Shown: one piece after another, positions 1 through 7,961 of the stretch | How positions within the stretch are numbered: position 1 is the first letter of the stretch | Layout of the letters: each line of letters opens with the position of its first letter | DNA from: a virus | Length of the DNA: 26,311 nt | IMG/VR virus record: IMGVR_UViG_3300025137_000243 | Location: 1 to 26,311 of that record | Direction: 5' to 3' (one strand) | The notes under the pieces: generated by a model | Told to the model about the DNA's origin: nothing | The model's database searches: none | The model's input: only the letters and a program-made list of their open reading frames with translations | Made by a program: the position numbers and the translations under genes

Positions 1-1359
1 GTATGTGCAATATATTGTGGTTCAGGTTCAGGTGATGATAATATATTTGCAATTAAAACAGCTAGTAATGCTAATGCTTTTAAATTAGATCAATCAGGAG
101 ATATTGGATTAGGTTTAGCTGCTCAAGATGGTGTTAATTTAAAAGTTTCAGGTTGTACAAGATTAATAGATGATTTAGAAGTAGGAGGTAATATTCAAAC
201 TCCAATGATATCAGCTGATGAATCTAAGAGTAATATAATTATAGGTCAAGCTAGACCTACTAGAAACGGAATTAGTTTACCCACAAATACAAAACATAAT
301 TTTTCTAGTTTTATATCGGGAGCTAATATATCTGGAAGTCAGATATTTGGTGGGTTTAGAAACTGTATAATGGGTCAAGATTCTACTATTATTGGTGGTA
401 ATACTAATAAAATTTTCAGTTCAACTTTTAATAGTGGTTACGCTTGCATCGGTAAAAGTTCATCAACTATTATAGGTGGTACATTTAATACGATGCTTTC
501 TAGCACCGGTGGTGATACATGTAATACAATTATAGGAGGGTCAGCTAATACAGTAGGCGGTCAACATAATATAATAATAAACGGTTATGGTAGCAAAATT
601 ACTAGTACACATCCTAGATATTCTAATATTAGAAATTTAATAGGTCCTAGTTATGCAAGTTGTATATTAGCAGGATACGGTGGTTATAATCAGATCTTAA
701 CCGGAAGATATAACAGAATTACTACTAATAATGATCAAACGGCTATGCAACGAAATACCATAATAAATGGTATTTATAATTGTATTTTCGGTAATAGTAG
801 TATAAATACACATCTTGGTGGTGGTAGTTATAATCAAATTAATGGTTCTAATTATAATACCGTAGGCGGTGGTAGTAATTGTTTGATAGGTGGTTCTCAA
901 AATACTATATTAGGTTTTTTTAATCATTCTACAGGTTCAAAAAATATAATTCTCGGTTGTAAATTAAGAGTAGGTACTGATACAACTTTAACTACTGTAG
1001 TTAATAATTTAAGTGCACAATGTAACATACACGTTAACGGTCAATTACTAGGAGGTACATGTCAGAATAAAATATGTAATTCATCATTTACTTTAGGTAA
1101 TTCAGATAATGGTAAGAGTATATATTTAAACACAGCATCAGGTACAATTAATGTCACAGTTAATTGTATGACATCAGGTTTCGCTACTAGATTTATATTA
1201 GAAGGAGGTTCTAATCCAGTAGCATTTGTTACAGGTGCAGGTTTATCAGGTTTAAATAGTTTTGAAAGTAGAACATGTATGACAGTACCGTTTAGTCAAG
1301 CTGATATAAATTTTAGATCAGAACGATATGCATTTTTAGGAGGTAATTTACAAACATGA
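1..1359 (+). CDS. Partial tail-fibre/adhesin protein, cysteine-rich beta-helix
   Basis: The frame is open from base 1, so the real start lies upstream of the window and 452 codons are seen. The first internal ATG (205) is probably not the start. Most of the visible protein is a run of short repeats of the form I-I-G-G-x-x-N-x-I/C-x, resembling the left-handed beta-roll repeats of YadA-like heads and phage fibres. Cysteines recur at equivalent repeat positions (NCI, SCI, NCL and similar), which is unusual for a phage fibre. The last 100 residues lose the repeat and may be a trimerisation or tip domain. The stop overlaps the next start as ATGA, so the two genes are probably translationally coupled and their products may work together. 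A receptor-binding or fibre role is inferred from repeat architecture. The exact family is not recognised. Confidence 0.7.
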   Translation, partial: VCAIYCGSGSGDDNIFAIKTASNANAFKLDQSGDIGLGLAAQDGVNLKVSGCTRLIDDLEVGGNIQTPMISADESKSNIIIGQARPTRNGISLPTNTKHNFSSFISGANISGSQIFGGFRNCIMGQDSTIIGGNTNKIFSSTFNSGYACIGKSSSTIIGGTFNTMLSSTGGDTCNTIIGGSANTVGGQHNIIINGYGSKITSTHPRYSNIRNLIGPSYASCILAGYGGYNQILTGRYNRITTNNDQTAMQRNTIINGIYNCIFGNSSINTHLGGGSYNQINGSNYNTVGGGSNCLIGGSQNTILGFFNHSTGSKNIILGCKLRVGTDTTLTTVVNNLSAQCNIHVNGQLLGGTCQNKICNSSFTLGNSDNGKSIYLNTASGTINVTVNCMTSGFATRFILEGGSNPVAFVTGAGLSGLNSFESRTCMTVPFSQADINFRSERYAFLGGNLQT

Positions 1360-3185
1360 TTAGAAATACTTTAGTACCATTCCCGCTTTCAAGCACTGTA
1401 ATTCAAAAATTTGCATATGAAAGGCCTGAAGAGTTTGAAAATTTAGCAGTTTATACCCCAGGTGTAACTGAAATATACACAGCTTTACATGCAGTATTTC
1501 CTCCAGGTACCGGCAATGAAAATCTTTCCGGTATTAATTTTGCTGTATTTCACGCAGATGTTAATAGTGGTAGTATAAGTGTTGATTGGGGTGATGGTAA
1601 TACTGAAACTATGACAAGTGGTGCTACTGTTTATCATTTTTATGATTATAATGATTTAAATCCAGATACAGAATTTAGAGGTTATAGACAAGTAGTTTTA
1701 TCAGCTGTACCAGCTACAGATGGTTCTAAATTTTCAGATATAGATATAAATGTTGACGGTCCATGGTCACCAGGATTTACTTCAAATACAAATAGATTTA
1801 ATCAAAATATATTAGATTTAGCAATGAGTTCATCAGGTGCTACAAGAATGAAAATAGGTGGAGGTGATAGGCCATTAAAAATGTGTGAAAAAACTAGACT
1901 TTGTAACACAACGAGTAATCGATTAACAGACCCACAACAAGAATTTTGGGATGGATACACCTCAATACAAGACGTTAACGCACCATATATGCATGTTGAT
2001 ACAACTGAAAGCCATCAAGAAGTTTTTAGACTTTGCTATAAATTAAGAATATTACCTGATGAATTTGCTGATCCAGATAGGTATTGGTTTTGGAATGCAA
2101 GTAGCTTATATTTAGCATTTGATTCCTGTTGGAGTTTAAGATACTTACCTGAAGGTTTATTTGATAAACAAGGCCAGACAAGTGAGTTAGCCAATGTTAC
2201 TGATTATAGATATATGTTTAGATATTGCTATAATTTAAGATATATACCTAGACTACCAGTACGTACATCAGGATCAGCTATAAGAGTTGCATTTATGTTT
2301 GAAGATTGTCAACACCTTATAAAACTTCCTAGAGATTTTAAAGGTAATAACATTACATCATCAAGTAGTAATGGAATAGAACGACTATTTTATAATTGTA
2401 TAGATTTAGAAGATTTTGGAGATTTTAGTTTAGCACAAATGGATTCATCAGCTCGAGCTTATCATAGTATAGCTGCTGAAGGTATTTTTAGACAAACTGG
2501 TAGAGATAAATTTGAAGAAGTGCCGTGGTTAGGGGTAGATCCGACTTTCATTAATAGTAACGCAGACATAGGTGGTATAGGTATTATAAGACCAGGAAAT
2601 GGTCCGAAAAGATTAAATTCACAATATTTTAAAGAACATGGAGGATTATTAGATATGACTAATATTACTGATGCTCAAGATGCTTTTAATTCTAATAGAA
2701 CAATTGAGGCATATCCAATAATTAAAGTCGGTCCTAATAAAATGACTAATAGTAACACTTTATTTAGAATGTTTTTCGGAAATTATTGTTTAAAAACTAT
2801 TCAATTTAGTGGTTTTGATGTAGATGAAACTTTCGGTAATGGTGAATATTATCAAATGTTTTATCAAAATACCCAGTTAGTAGCTATATCAGGCCTACCC
2901 TTTAACGCAGCAAATGATAGTGGAGATTACAGTAGTATGTTTAACAGTATAGGCACACTAGCTCATATAACATTTCCAGGGGCATCAGGAGACGAAACTG
3001 GTTTTTCTGAAAGTATTAGCTTAACTAAGATGCCATTCACTAGACATGAAATAGTTAATATATTTCAATACTTAAAAACGGTTGGTGGTAAAACTATTAC
3101 CTTAACTGATAATAATTTTGCTGATGATTTAACTGCAGGAGAATTAGCAATAGCAACAGGTAAAGGTTGGACAGTAACAACATAA
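1356..3185 (+). CDS. Tail-associated adhesin with PKD-like and BspA-type leucine-rich repeats
   Basis: 609 aa. Residues about 60-120 contain a PKD-like signature (VDWGDGNTE followed by YHFYDY), a beta-sandwich fold common in surface proteins. From about residue 220 onward there are repeats of the type M-F-x-x-C-x-x-L-x-x-I/L-P, the pattern of BspA-like leucine-rich surface repeats (DUF285-type). Both domains are used for protein or glycan binding. No signal peptide is seen, as expected for a virion protein. The start overlaps the stop of the preceding fibre gene (ATGA), and AGGAGG lies at 1338-1343, rather far (12 nt) from the start. A role in host recognition is inferred. It could instead be a fibre tip or baseplate wedge attachment. 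Confidence 0.65.
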   Translation: MIRNTLVPFPLSSTVIQKFAYERPEEFENLAVYTPGVTEIYTALHAVFPPGTGNENLSGINFAVFHADVNSGSISVDWGDGNTETMTSGATVYHFYDYNDLNPDTEFRGYRQVVLSAVPATDGSKFSDIDINVDGPWSPGFTSNTNRFNQNILDLAMSSSGATRMKIGGGDRPLKMCEKTRLCNTTSNRLTDPQQEFWDGYTSIQDVNAPYMHVDTTESHQEVFRLCYKLRILPDEFADPDRYWFWNASSLYLAFDSCWSLRYLPEGLFDKQGQTSELANVTDYRYMFRYCYNLRYIPRLPVRTSGSAIRVAFMFEDCQHLIKLPRDFKGNNITSSSSNGIERLFYNCIDLEDFGDFSLAQMDSSARAYHSIAAEGIFRQTGRDKFEEVPWLGVDPTFINSNADIGGIGIIRPGNGPKRLNSQYFKEHGGLLDMTNITDAQDAFNSNRTIEAYPIIKVGPNKMTNSNTLFRMFFGNYCLKTIQFSGFDVDETFGNGEYYQMFYQNTQLVAISGLPFNAANDSGDYSSMFNSIGTLAHITFPGASGDETGFSESISLTKMPFTRHEIVNIFQYLKTVGGKTITLTDNNFADDLTAGELAIATGKGWTVTT

Positions 3186-3200
3186 AGAATATATAATATT

Positions 3201-3509
3201 ATGAGTACAGAAACATTATGCCCTAGTACATTTGAAGGGTTTTATATGAAAGAAGGTCCTAGTGCAAGGACAGGTAGAACAATGCTTTTTTTCGGTAAGA
3301 AAAAAGTTTTATTTCCTGATGGTAATACGCTTCTTAGAGCTAATTCCGGTTCTTATACATACCCAGTAAGCGGGTGGACATGGTTTAATAGTTTAGAAGA
3401 AGCTTGTGATAATTGGAGTTTAGATATAGAACTATACGAGTTAGAATTTTACGGGCCTTATTATGAATTAATTACTGGTAAAGATCCTTTTATAGATCCG
3501 ATAATATAA
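3201..3509 (+). CDS. Hypothetical protein, 102 aa
   Basis: Not recognised. The protein is rich in aromatic residues (Tyr, Phe, Trp), has no membrane segment and ends in an acidic, proline-containing tail. It follows the adhesin by 15 nt on the same strand, so it may be co-transcribed and could be a chaperone or small partner of the tail genes; that is inference from position only. A TATAAT-like element lies only 3 nt before the start, which does not fit the 5-6 nt spacing seen elsewhere in the window. Confidence 0.55.
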   Translation: MSTETLCPSTFEGFYMKEGPSARTGRTMLFFGKKKVLFPDGNTLLRANSGSYTYPVSGWTWFNSLEEACDNWSLDIELYELEFYGPYYELITGKDPFIDPII

Positions 3510-3512
3510 ATA
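3505..3512 (+). promoter_or_regulatory. T4-type late promoter
   Basis: Exact TATAAATA, 5 nt before the GTG codon at 3518. It overlaps the end of the 102-aa gene. The position supports GTG as the true start of the next gene. Confidence 0.6.
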
Positions 3513-3517
3513 TATAT

Positions 3518-3709
3518 GTGAATTGTAATTTCATTAAATCTAAATACTATTGCTTTCTTATACATGAAAAGCAAGAAATAGATAGATTGAAATGGATTGA
3601 ATCAGAAAAAGAAAACCGTGATATTGGATATTATAGAGCGGTTTTTTTATGGAATGAAAAGCATAGAACAAGTTGGATAACTCACTATAAAGAATTATCT
3701 ACTTTTTAG
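3518..3709 (+). CDS. Small hypothetical phage protein, GTG start
   Basis: 63 aa. Its core (W-I-E-S-E-K then R-D-I-G-Y then W-x-x-K-H-R-x-x-W) resembles short, Trp-rich conserved proteins common in marine T4-like phages; no function is known to me. The only plausible start is GTG, since the ATG two bases earlier runs straight into a stop. A perfect TATAAATA ends 5 nt before the GTG, the same geometry as other late genes here, which supports this start. The last 11 bases overlap the convergent gp5-like gene. Confidence 0.6.
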   Translation: MNCNFIKSKYYCFLIHEKQEIDRLKWIESEKENRDIGYYRAVFLWNEKHRTSWITHYKELSTF

Positions 3710-5858
3710 AATTACTTCTTGGAGTAGCTGCAGCTCTATCTGTATTACTATTCAATACTTCAGCTGATTCTCTAACATCAGTATTGGTATCTTTCAACGT
3801 TAACGGTAAGTTAGCAAAAGCATGAGAGTGAGCAAAAATAGTAACAGGCCACGTACCAGCAGATGACCCACTACCAACAACAGCTTCACCATGAGCTATA
3901 GTCGTTTCTGACTCTTGATATTCTCTTGGTGCAGTAACATGTTGCAAGAATACTTCACCTTCTACATGCATACCACCACCTATAACAACATTTTTATTAA
4001 TCCCTAAACTACTATCTATTAAAACTTGTCTTTGGTTTTTATTTCTTAATCTTAATATTTCTGCACTTATATTAATTACTTTTCCGGAATCAATATTAAT
4101 TTCATTATCTGAACCTATATTAATTTGTTCACCAGCAATATTAGTTATCGTACCGCTCATATTAACAGGCCCGTAAGATTTTAAATTTAAACCTCCTGCA
4201 CCAACCATTACGTTATATCTATTAGAAACATTTAATGTTGAATTACCTCCAGGTAAATCTTGCACGTGTACATATTCTAATAAAGGTGTACCTTTTTTAT
4301 TAACGTATACTGAACTACTATTAACAACTACTTCACTGTTAGTAAGTTTACCAATATCATCCATTCTAATACTACCAAAATCATTCATTAGAACTCCAAT
4401 AGTTTCTAATTTATGTTTAGCAATTTCTACTATTTCTGAACCTCCTTGACCTAGTTCCAACTCTACGTCAGTAATTTTTTTAAGATTGGCCTGAATCAAT
4501 GTAGATAAATTTTCTTTTTTATCTTCTACATCCCAAGTACCATCTTGCGTAGATATACTCTTGCCTTCCCCACCAGGTCCCCAATTATTATAGTTTAATT
4601 CAGTCCAATTAGCATTAGATGGAGCTTTATTAGTAGACGGATTATCGGAACCGCTAATAGATATATCATCATTATTATCATAAGCTCCTAAACTACCAGG
4701 AGATGTATTAGATTTACCATCTAATGTACCATATTTTACACTACCATCAGTAACTGGATAATTTTCAAAAGAACCAGATCTTTTCTGTTCAGTACTATTT
4801 CTTCTTAATAAAATTAAACCACTTGAATCTTTAACGTTATTGTCAATTGCTCTTTTAGTTTCAAATAATTGTTTATTATCTTGAAAAACTGATACTATAT
4901 CTTTCCATTTTTTATAATACTCTTTATTTAAATTACCTACTTTTCTATAATTGTCTCTTTTTACTATTTCATCTTTATTTTTACTAGTATGTAAATTTTT
5001 ATTACCTTGTACTGTTTCAAATTGATCGTTAAGGACTAATTTTTGATCATTTTTAGTTGCTAGTTCAATATTAGTTTGATTATTAAGTTCTTTAAAAGAA
5101 CCTGAATAATGAGTTAATTTAATCTTTTCATTTAAGTCTGAATTAATTATTTCGAAAGTACCACCTTTTTGATTTAATACATACTTATTTCTATAGTTAT
5201 CAACGTTAGCATCTTCTTCAGTTGTAGATCTACTAAAATTTTCATATTTACCTGGATAGTCTAAATTGCTATCATATATACCTTGCCAATCACTGTTACC
5301 AAAACTAGCACCTAATATAACTGGAAATAAAGGATTACCATCTCTAAAAAATACATATACATGCGCACCAACACTTGGTATACCGAATGAACCTTTTGCT
5401 TTATTAGAATACACACTAGGTTTATACATATATGAATAAGGATTAGCAAAATTACTTTCTCCACTTTTATTAAATGCATCGTTTAATCTGAAAGAAGATT
5501 TTTCATACAATTCTCCTGGTGCAGTTGCTGAACCTGATTGTGATGTCGAAGTAAAATTACTATCAGAAATACTACCTGCTAAATTAAAATTATTAAATCT
5601 ACCTGAAGTATTTTCACCGAATAAAGGTGATGATATCTCTGACCATGGTAAAATAATTTTTAGATCTTCTAAAATAGGAGTTATATCAGAATTAATATTA
5701 TCTCCGATAAATTTAATTTTTTTATCCTTTTTATCAGCAACCCATTTATTATATAAATTAGCTGATACATTAGGTACGTATACTTTAACCCTTCCTCTTT
5801 TTTCTGGGTCATTATTTTGTATTACCATACCTAAATATATGCTATTATACTCTTTCAT
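3699..5858 (-). CDS. 5: Baseplate central spike/hub protein, gp5-like
   Basis: 719 aa. The N-terminus (YLGMVIQNNDPEKRGRVKVY) is the OB-fold start typical of T4 gp5/VgrG spike proteins. A second conserved patch near residues 155-175 (SFGIPSVGAHVYVFF, then LFPVILGAS) matches the phage baseplate-hub OB domain. The C-terminal third is rich in short N-I/I-N-I and V-I-G-G repeats, as expected for the trimeric beta-helical needle. In T4 this protein forms the membrane-piercing spike and carries a lysozyme domain in the middle. I see no lysozyme motif here; residues about 200-540 are low-complexity and Asn/Ser/Asp-rich instead. It has its own late promoter and lies 24 nt downstream of the 232-aa gene, so the two probably belong to one baseplate block. 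Confidence 0.8.
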   Translation of the reverse strand: MKEYNSIYLGMVIQNNDPEKRGRVKVYVPNVSANLYNKWVADKKDKKIKFIGDNINSDITPILEDLKIILPWSEISSPLFGENTSGRFNNFNLAGSISDSNFTSTSQSGSATAPGELYEKSSFRLNDAFNKSGESNFANPYSYMYKPSVYSNKAKGSFGIPSVGAHVYVFFRDGNPLFPVILGASFGNSDWQGIYDSNLDYPGKYENFSRSTTEEDANVDNYRNKYVLNQKGGTFEIINSDLNEKIKLTHYSGSFKELNNQTNIELATKNDQKLVLNDQFETVQGNKNLHTSKNKDEIVKRDNYRKVGNLNKEYYKKWKDIVSVFQDNKQLFETKRAIDNNVKDSSGLILLRRNSTEQKRSGSFENYPVTDGSVKYGTLDGKSNTSPGSLGAYDNNDDISISGSDNPSTNKAPSNANWTELNYNNWGPGGEGKSISTQDGTWDVEDKKENLSTLIQANLKKITDVELELGQGGSEIVEIAKHKLETIGVLMNDFGSIRMDDIGKLTNSEVVVNSSSVYVNKKGTPLLEYVHVQDLPGGNSTLNVSNRYNVMVGAGGLNLKSYGPVNMSGTITNIAGEQINIGSDNEINIDSGKVINISAEILRLRNKNQRQVLIDSSLGINKNVVIGGGMHVEGEVFLQHVTAPREYQESETTIAHGEAVVGSGSSAGTWPVTIFAHSHAFANLPLTLKDTNTDVRESAEVLNSNTDRAAATPRSNSKK

Positions 5859-5863
5859 ATTGA

Positions 5864-5871
5864 TATTTAAT
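5864..5871 (-). promoter_or_regulatory. Late promoter of the gp5-like gene
   Basis: ATTAAATA on the minus strand, 5 nt before the ATG at 5858. No Shine-Dalgarno sequence lies in the short gap after it. Confidence 0.5.
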
Positions 5872-5882
5872 TTAAATTTCTC

Positions 5883-6581
5883 TTACGTCAATGAATACAT
5901 TTCCTTTTCTTCATCTGTTAAATTTAAATTATTTTTTCTAAATTTTAAAAATGAATCATTTATTTTACTTAAATTTAATTCTTGATCTTTAGAAATATTA
6001 GCAATACTCTTTTCAGTTAAAGCATTATTAATTAAATTATTTTCAGAATCACTACAAAAACCTGAAGATAGAGAAGCTTTTTTTATGGGGTCTAAGCTGA
6101 TATCTTTTATTTGTTTATTTGATAAATTACCTATATTTTGCATTGGAGATTTAAAGCTATCTTTATTAATTTTAGCTGACTCAAATCTTTGTATACTTTC
6201 CTTTTCTATATTTTTTAATTCATCTTCTAATTCTAATTCTAAAATTTGGTCCTGTAAGGTAAATTCACCTTGTATATTACTGAAACTATCAAATACATTT
6301 TTTAGTTTACCAGTTAAATTATCTAAAGGACCTATAAAGAAGCTACCTATACTATCTTTATCGAAGCCTGGCAATTTAAACTTATCAATACTACCGGTAG
6401 TAATACCAGTTATAATATCAATAGCACCATCAATTTTATCACAAACAGCACCTTTAACATTCTTTATAGTGTTAGTTATTTGATTTCTTTTAATACTTGG
6501 AGATAAGTTTTCAGTAACAGAAGGTGTTATATTGTTTAAGTTTTTACTAAATGAATCTATTGGTGGTCTTTTAAATGCCAT
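5883..6581 (-). CDS. Hypothetical structural protein, probably baseplate
   Basis: 232 aa, not recognised. It is Asn/Lys/Ser-rich with predicted helical stretches (an E/L-rich segment around residues 105-135) and no membrane segment or signal peptide. It is transcribed just ahead of the gp5-like hub gene, with a late promoter of its own, so a baseplate or tail-assembly role is likely by position. Without sequence similarity the exact counterpart in T4 cannot be named. Confidence 0.6.
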   Translation of the reverse strand: MAFKRPPIDSFSKNLNNITPSVTENLSPSIKRNQITNTIKNVKGAVCDKIDGAIDIITGITTGSIDKFKLPGFDKDSIGSFFIGPLDNLTGKLKNVFDSFSNIQGEFTLQDQILELELEDELKNIEKESIQRFESAKINKDSFKSPMQNIGNLSNKQIKDISLDPIKKASLSSGFCSDSENNLINNALTEKSIANISKDQELNLSKINDSFLKFRKNNLNLTDEEKEMYSLT

Positions 6582-6587
6582 ATAGAA

Positions 6588-6595
6588 TATTTACT
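6588..6595 (-). promoter_or_regulatory. Late promoter of the 232-aa gene
   Basis: AGTAAATA on the minus strand, 6 nt before the ATG at 6581. A variant of the late consensus, divergent from the early-type promoter of the deazaguanine operon. Confidence 0.4.
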
Positions 6596-6622
6596 TGATT
6601 ATTACGTTTTAGATGTTATAAT
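6595..6622 (+). promoter_or_regulatory. Sigma70-like promoter of the deazaguanine operon
   Basis: TTGATT at 6595-6600, 16 nt spacing, then an extended -10 (TG-T-TATAAT, with TATAAT at 6617-6622) 6 nt before the ATG at 6629. It is not of the late type, suggesting earlier expression, as a DNA-modification operon would need. Confidence 0.5.
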
Positions 6623-6628
6623 TATGGT

Positions 6629-7417
6629 ATGTTAGTATCTCATGAAAGTCCTATTAGTATATTAGATAAATCGAGAATGTATAATGACTATGATTATGCG
6701 TTAGTTCATTTATTTGAAACTCATCCTGATTATTATAATTTTTTTAAAGACAGTGTTACTGTTGGTAGAGAAGTGCTATTAGATAATAGTATTTTTGAAC
6801 TTGGTGAATCTTTTGATTCCGATAAATTTGCTAAATATGCAAATGAATTAAAACCTACTTATTATATAGTACCTGATGTTTTAGAAGATGGTTATAAAAC
6901 GATACAGGGGTTTGATAATTTTGTTAATAAATATCCTGATTTACCTGGGTTGAAGATCGGAGTAGTGCAAGGTAAAACTTGGGATGAGTTAGTTGATTGT
7001 TATAAGTATATGTCTGATAATGCTGATTATATTGCAATTAGTTTTGATTATAGTTATTATATAGTTACTGGGGTAGGTAAAACTAAACTTGAAAGATATT
7101 CAACTGGTAGATATAAATTTATAAATGATCTTCAGCGTGAAGGTATTTGGAATAAACATAAACCTCATCATTTATTAGGTTGCTCATTAGCTAAAGAATT
7201 TAATTTATATGTAAATGATAGATCTATTAGATCAGTAGATACATCTAATCCAGTAGTAGCAGGTATTAAGGAACTACGATATAATGGTAATTTAGGTTTA
7301 AATGATAAACCTTCTATTAAACTTGCAGATTTAATCGATCATGAAGTAACAGATACACAAATGGAAAATATAGAATATAATGTTAAGAATTTTAGAAAGA
7401 TTGTAAATGGTAGTTAG
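6629..7417 (+). CDS. dpdA: DpdA-like 7-deazaguanine DNA transglycosylase (TGT-fold)
   Basis: 262 aa. The pattern matches tRNA-guanine transglycosylase relatives of the phage DpdA type. VPDVLED (residues 81-87) parallels the substrate-binding Asp segment. GVVQGKTWDELVDCY (111-125) parallels the GIVQGG loop of TGT. ISFD (137-140) follows, then HLLG (181-184). SVDTSNP (202-208) has Asp204 at the place of the TGT nucleophile. DpdA exchanges guanine in DNA for a 7-deazaguanine such as preQ0 or preQ1, protecting phage DNA from restriction. At 262 aa it is shorter than bacterial tRNA TGT (about 370) and lacks an obvious C-x-C-x2-C zinc motif, which fits phage DpdA better than a tRNA enzyme. It overlaps the next gene by 11 nt, and QueF is third in the operon, which strengthens the call. 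A tRNA-modifying role is the main alternative. Confidence 0.75.
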   Translation: MLVSHESPISILDKSRMYNDYDYALVHLFETHPDYYNFFKDSVTVGREVLLDNSIFELGESFDSDKFAKYANELKPTYYIVPDVLEDGYKTIQGFDNFVNKYPDLPGLKIGVVQGKTWDELVDCYKYMSDNADYIAISFDYSYYIVTGVGKTKLERYSTGRYKFINDLQREGIWNKHKPHHLLGCSLAKEFNLYVNDRSIRSVDTSNPVVAGIKELRYNGNLGLNDKPSIKLADLIDHEVTDTQMENIEYNVKNFRKIVNGS

Positions 7418-7961
7418 TTTTACAGGAGCTCAAAGTACAGGTAAATCTACTCTTTTTAATTTATTGAAAAGTTCTGATAGATTTCGTAAATTTAATTTTG
7501 TATGTGAATTAACTAGAACGTTGAAAGAAGATTATAATCTTAATATAAATGAAGAAGGTAATGATATAACTCAATTAGCTATACTTAATGGTCATTTTAT
7601 GAATTATTTAAAGTATAAAAATACTAATGTATTGTTAGATAGATGTATTTTAGATGGAGTTGTATATACTACCTATCTTTATCATACTGGTAAAGTTAGT
7701 AAAGAGGTAGCTGAATATGCAGATTATTTAACTAGTAAATTGGTTAATAGCGTGGATATAATCTTTTATACAGAACCTGATGTACCGTTGGTAGATGATG
7801 GTGAACGTAGTATAAACATAGAATTTAGAAATAAAGTAATAGATCTATTTGAAGAAGCAATTACTCATTACAATATAGATGTAGTAAGATTGAAAGGATC
7901 GGTAGAAGAAAGAATAGAAACAATTAAAGATAAATATGACTTATGGCAAACAATAAATTAG
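7407..7961 (+). CDS. NadR-like P-loop ATPase/kinase (AAA_28 type)
   Basis: 184 aa. The N-terminus has a Walker A motif GAQSTGKST (residues 7-15). A hydrophobic strand ending in LLDR (about 72-75) is a probable Walker B or DR motif. FYTEPDVPLVDDGERS (about 126-141) closely resembles the lid region of NadR ribosylnicotinamide-kinase and related AAA_28 proteins. These enzymes phosphorylate small nucleosides or act in NAD salvage. Its start lies inside the dpdA-like gene (11 nt overlap) and its end inside queF (19 nt overlap), so the three are translated as one unit. That suggests a role in deazaguanine supply or use, for example nucleoside phosphorylation, but an unrelated NAD-salvage role is equally possible from the sequence alone. 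Confidence 0.75.
   Translation: MVVSFTGAQSTGKSTLFNLLKSSDRFRKFNFVCELTRTLKEDYNLNINEEGNDITQLAILNGHFMNYLKYKNTNVLLDRCILDGVVYTTYLYHTGKVSKEVAEYADYLTSKLVNSVDIIFYTEPDVPLVDDGERSINIEFRNKVIDLFEEAITHYNIDVVRLKGSVEERIETIKDKYDLWQTIN

Noticed and set aside
3699-5858. Lysozyme domain in the gp5-like protein
   Set aside because: No lysozyme catalytic motif seen in the middle region, which is low-complexity; the protein looks like a spike without the enzyme.
6085-6483. 132-aa plus-strand open frame
   Set aside because: Lies wholly opposite the 232-aa minus-strand gene, is a run of Leu/Ile/Ser typical of antisense AT-rich coding sequence, and has no promoter or RBS of the kind used here.
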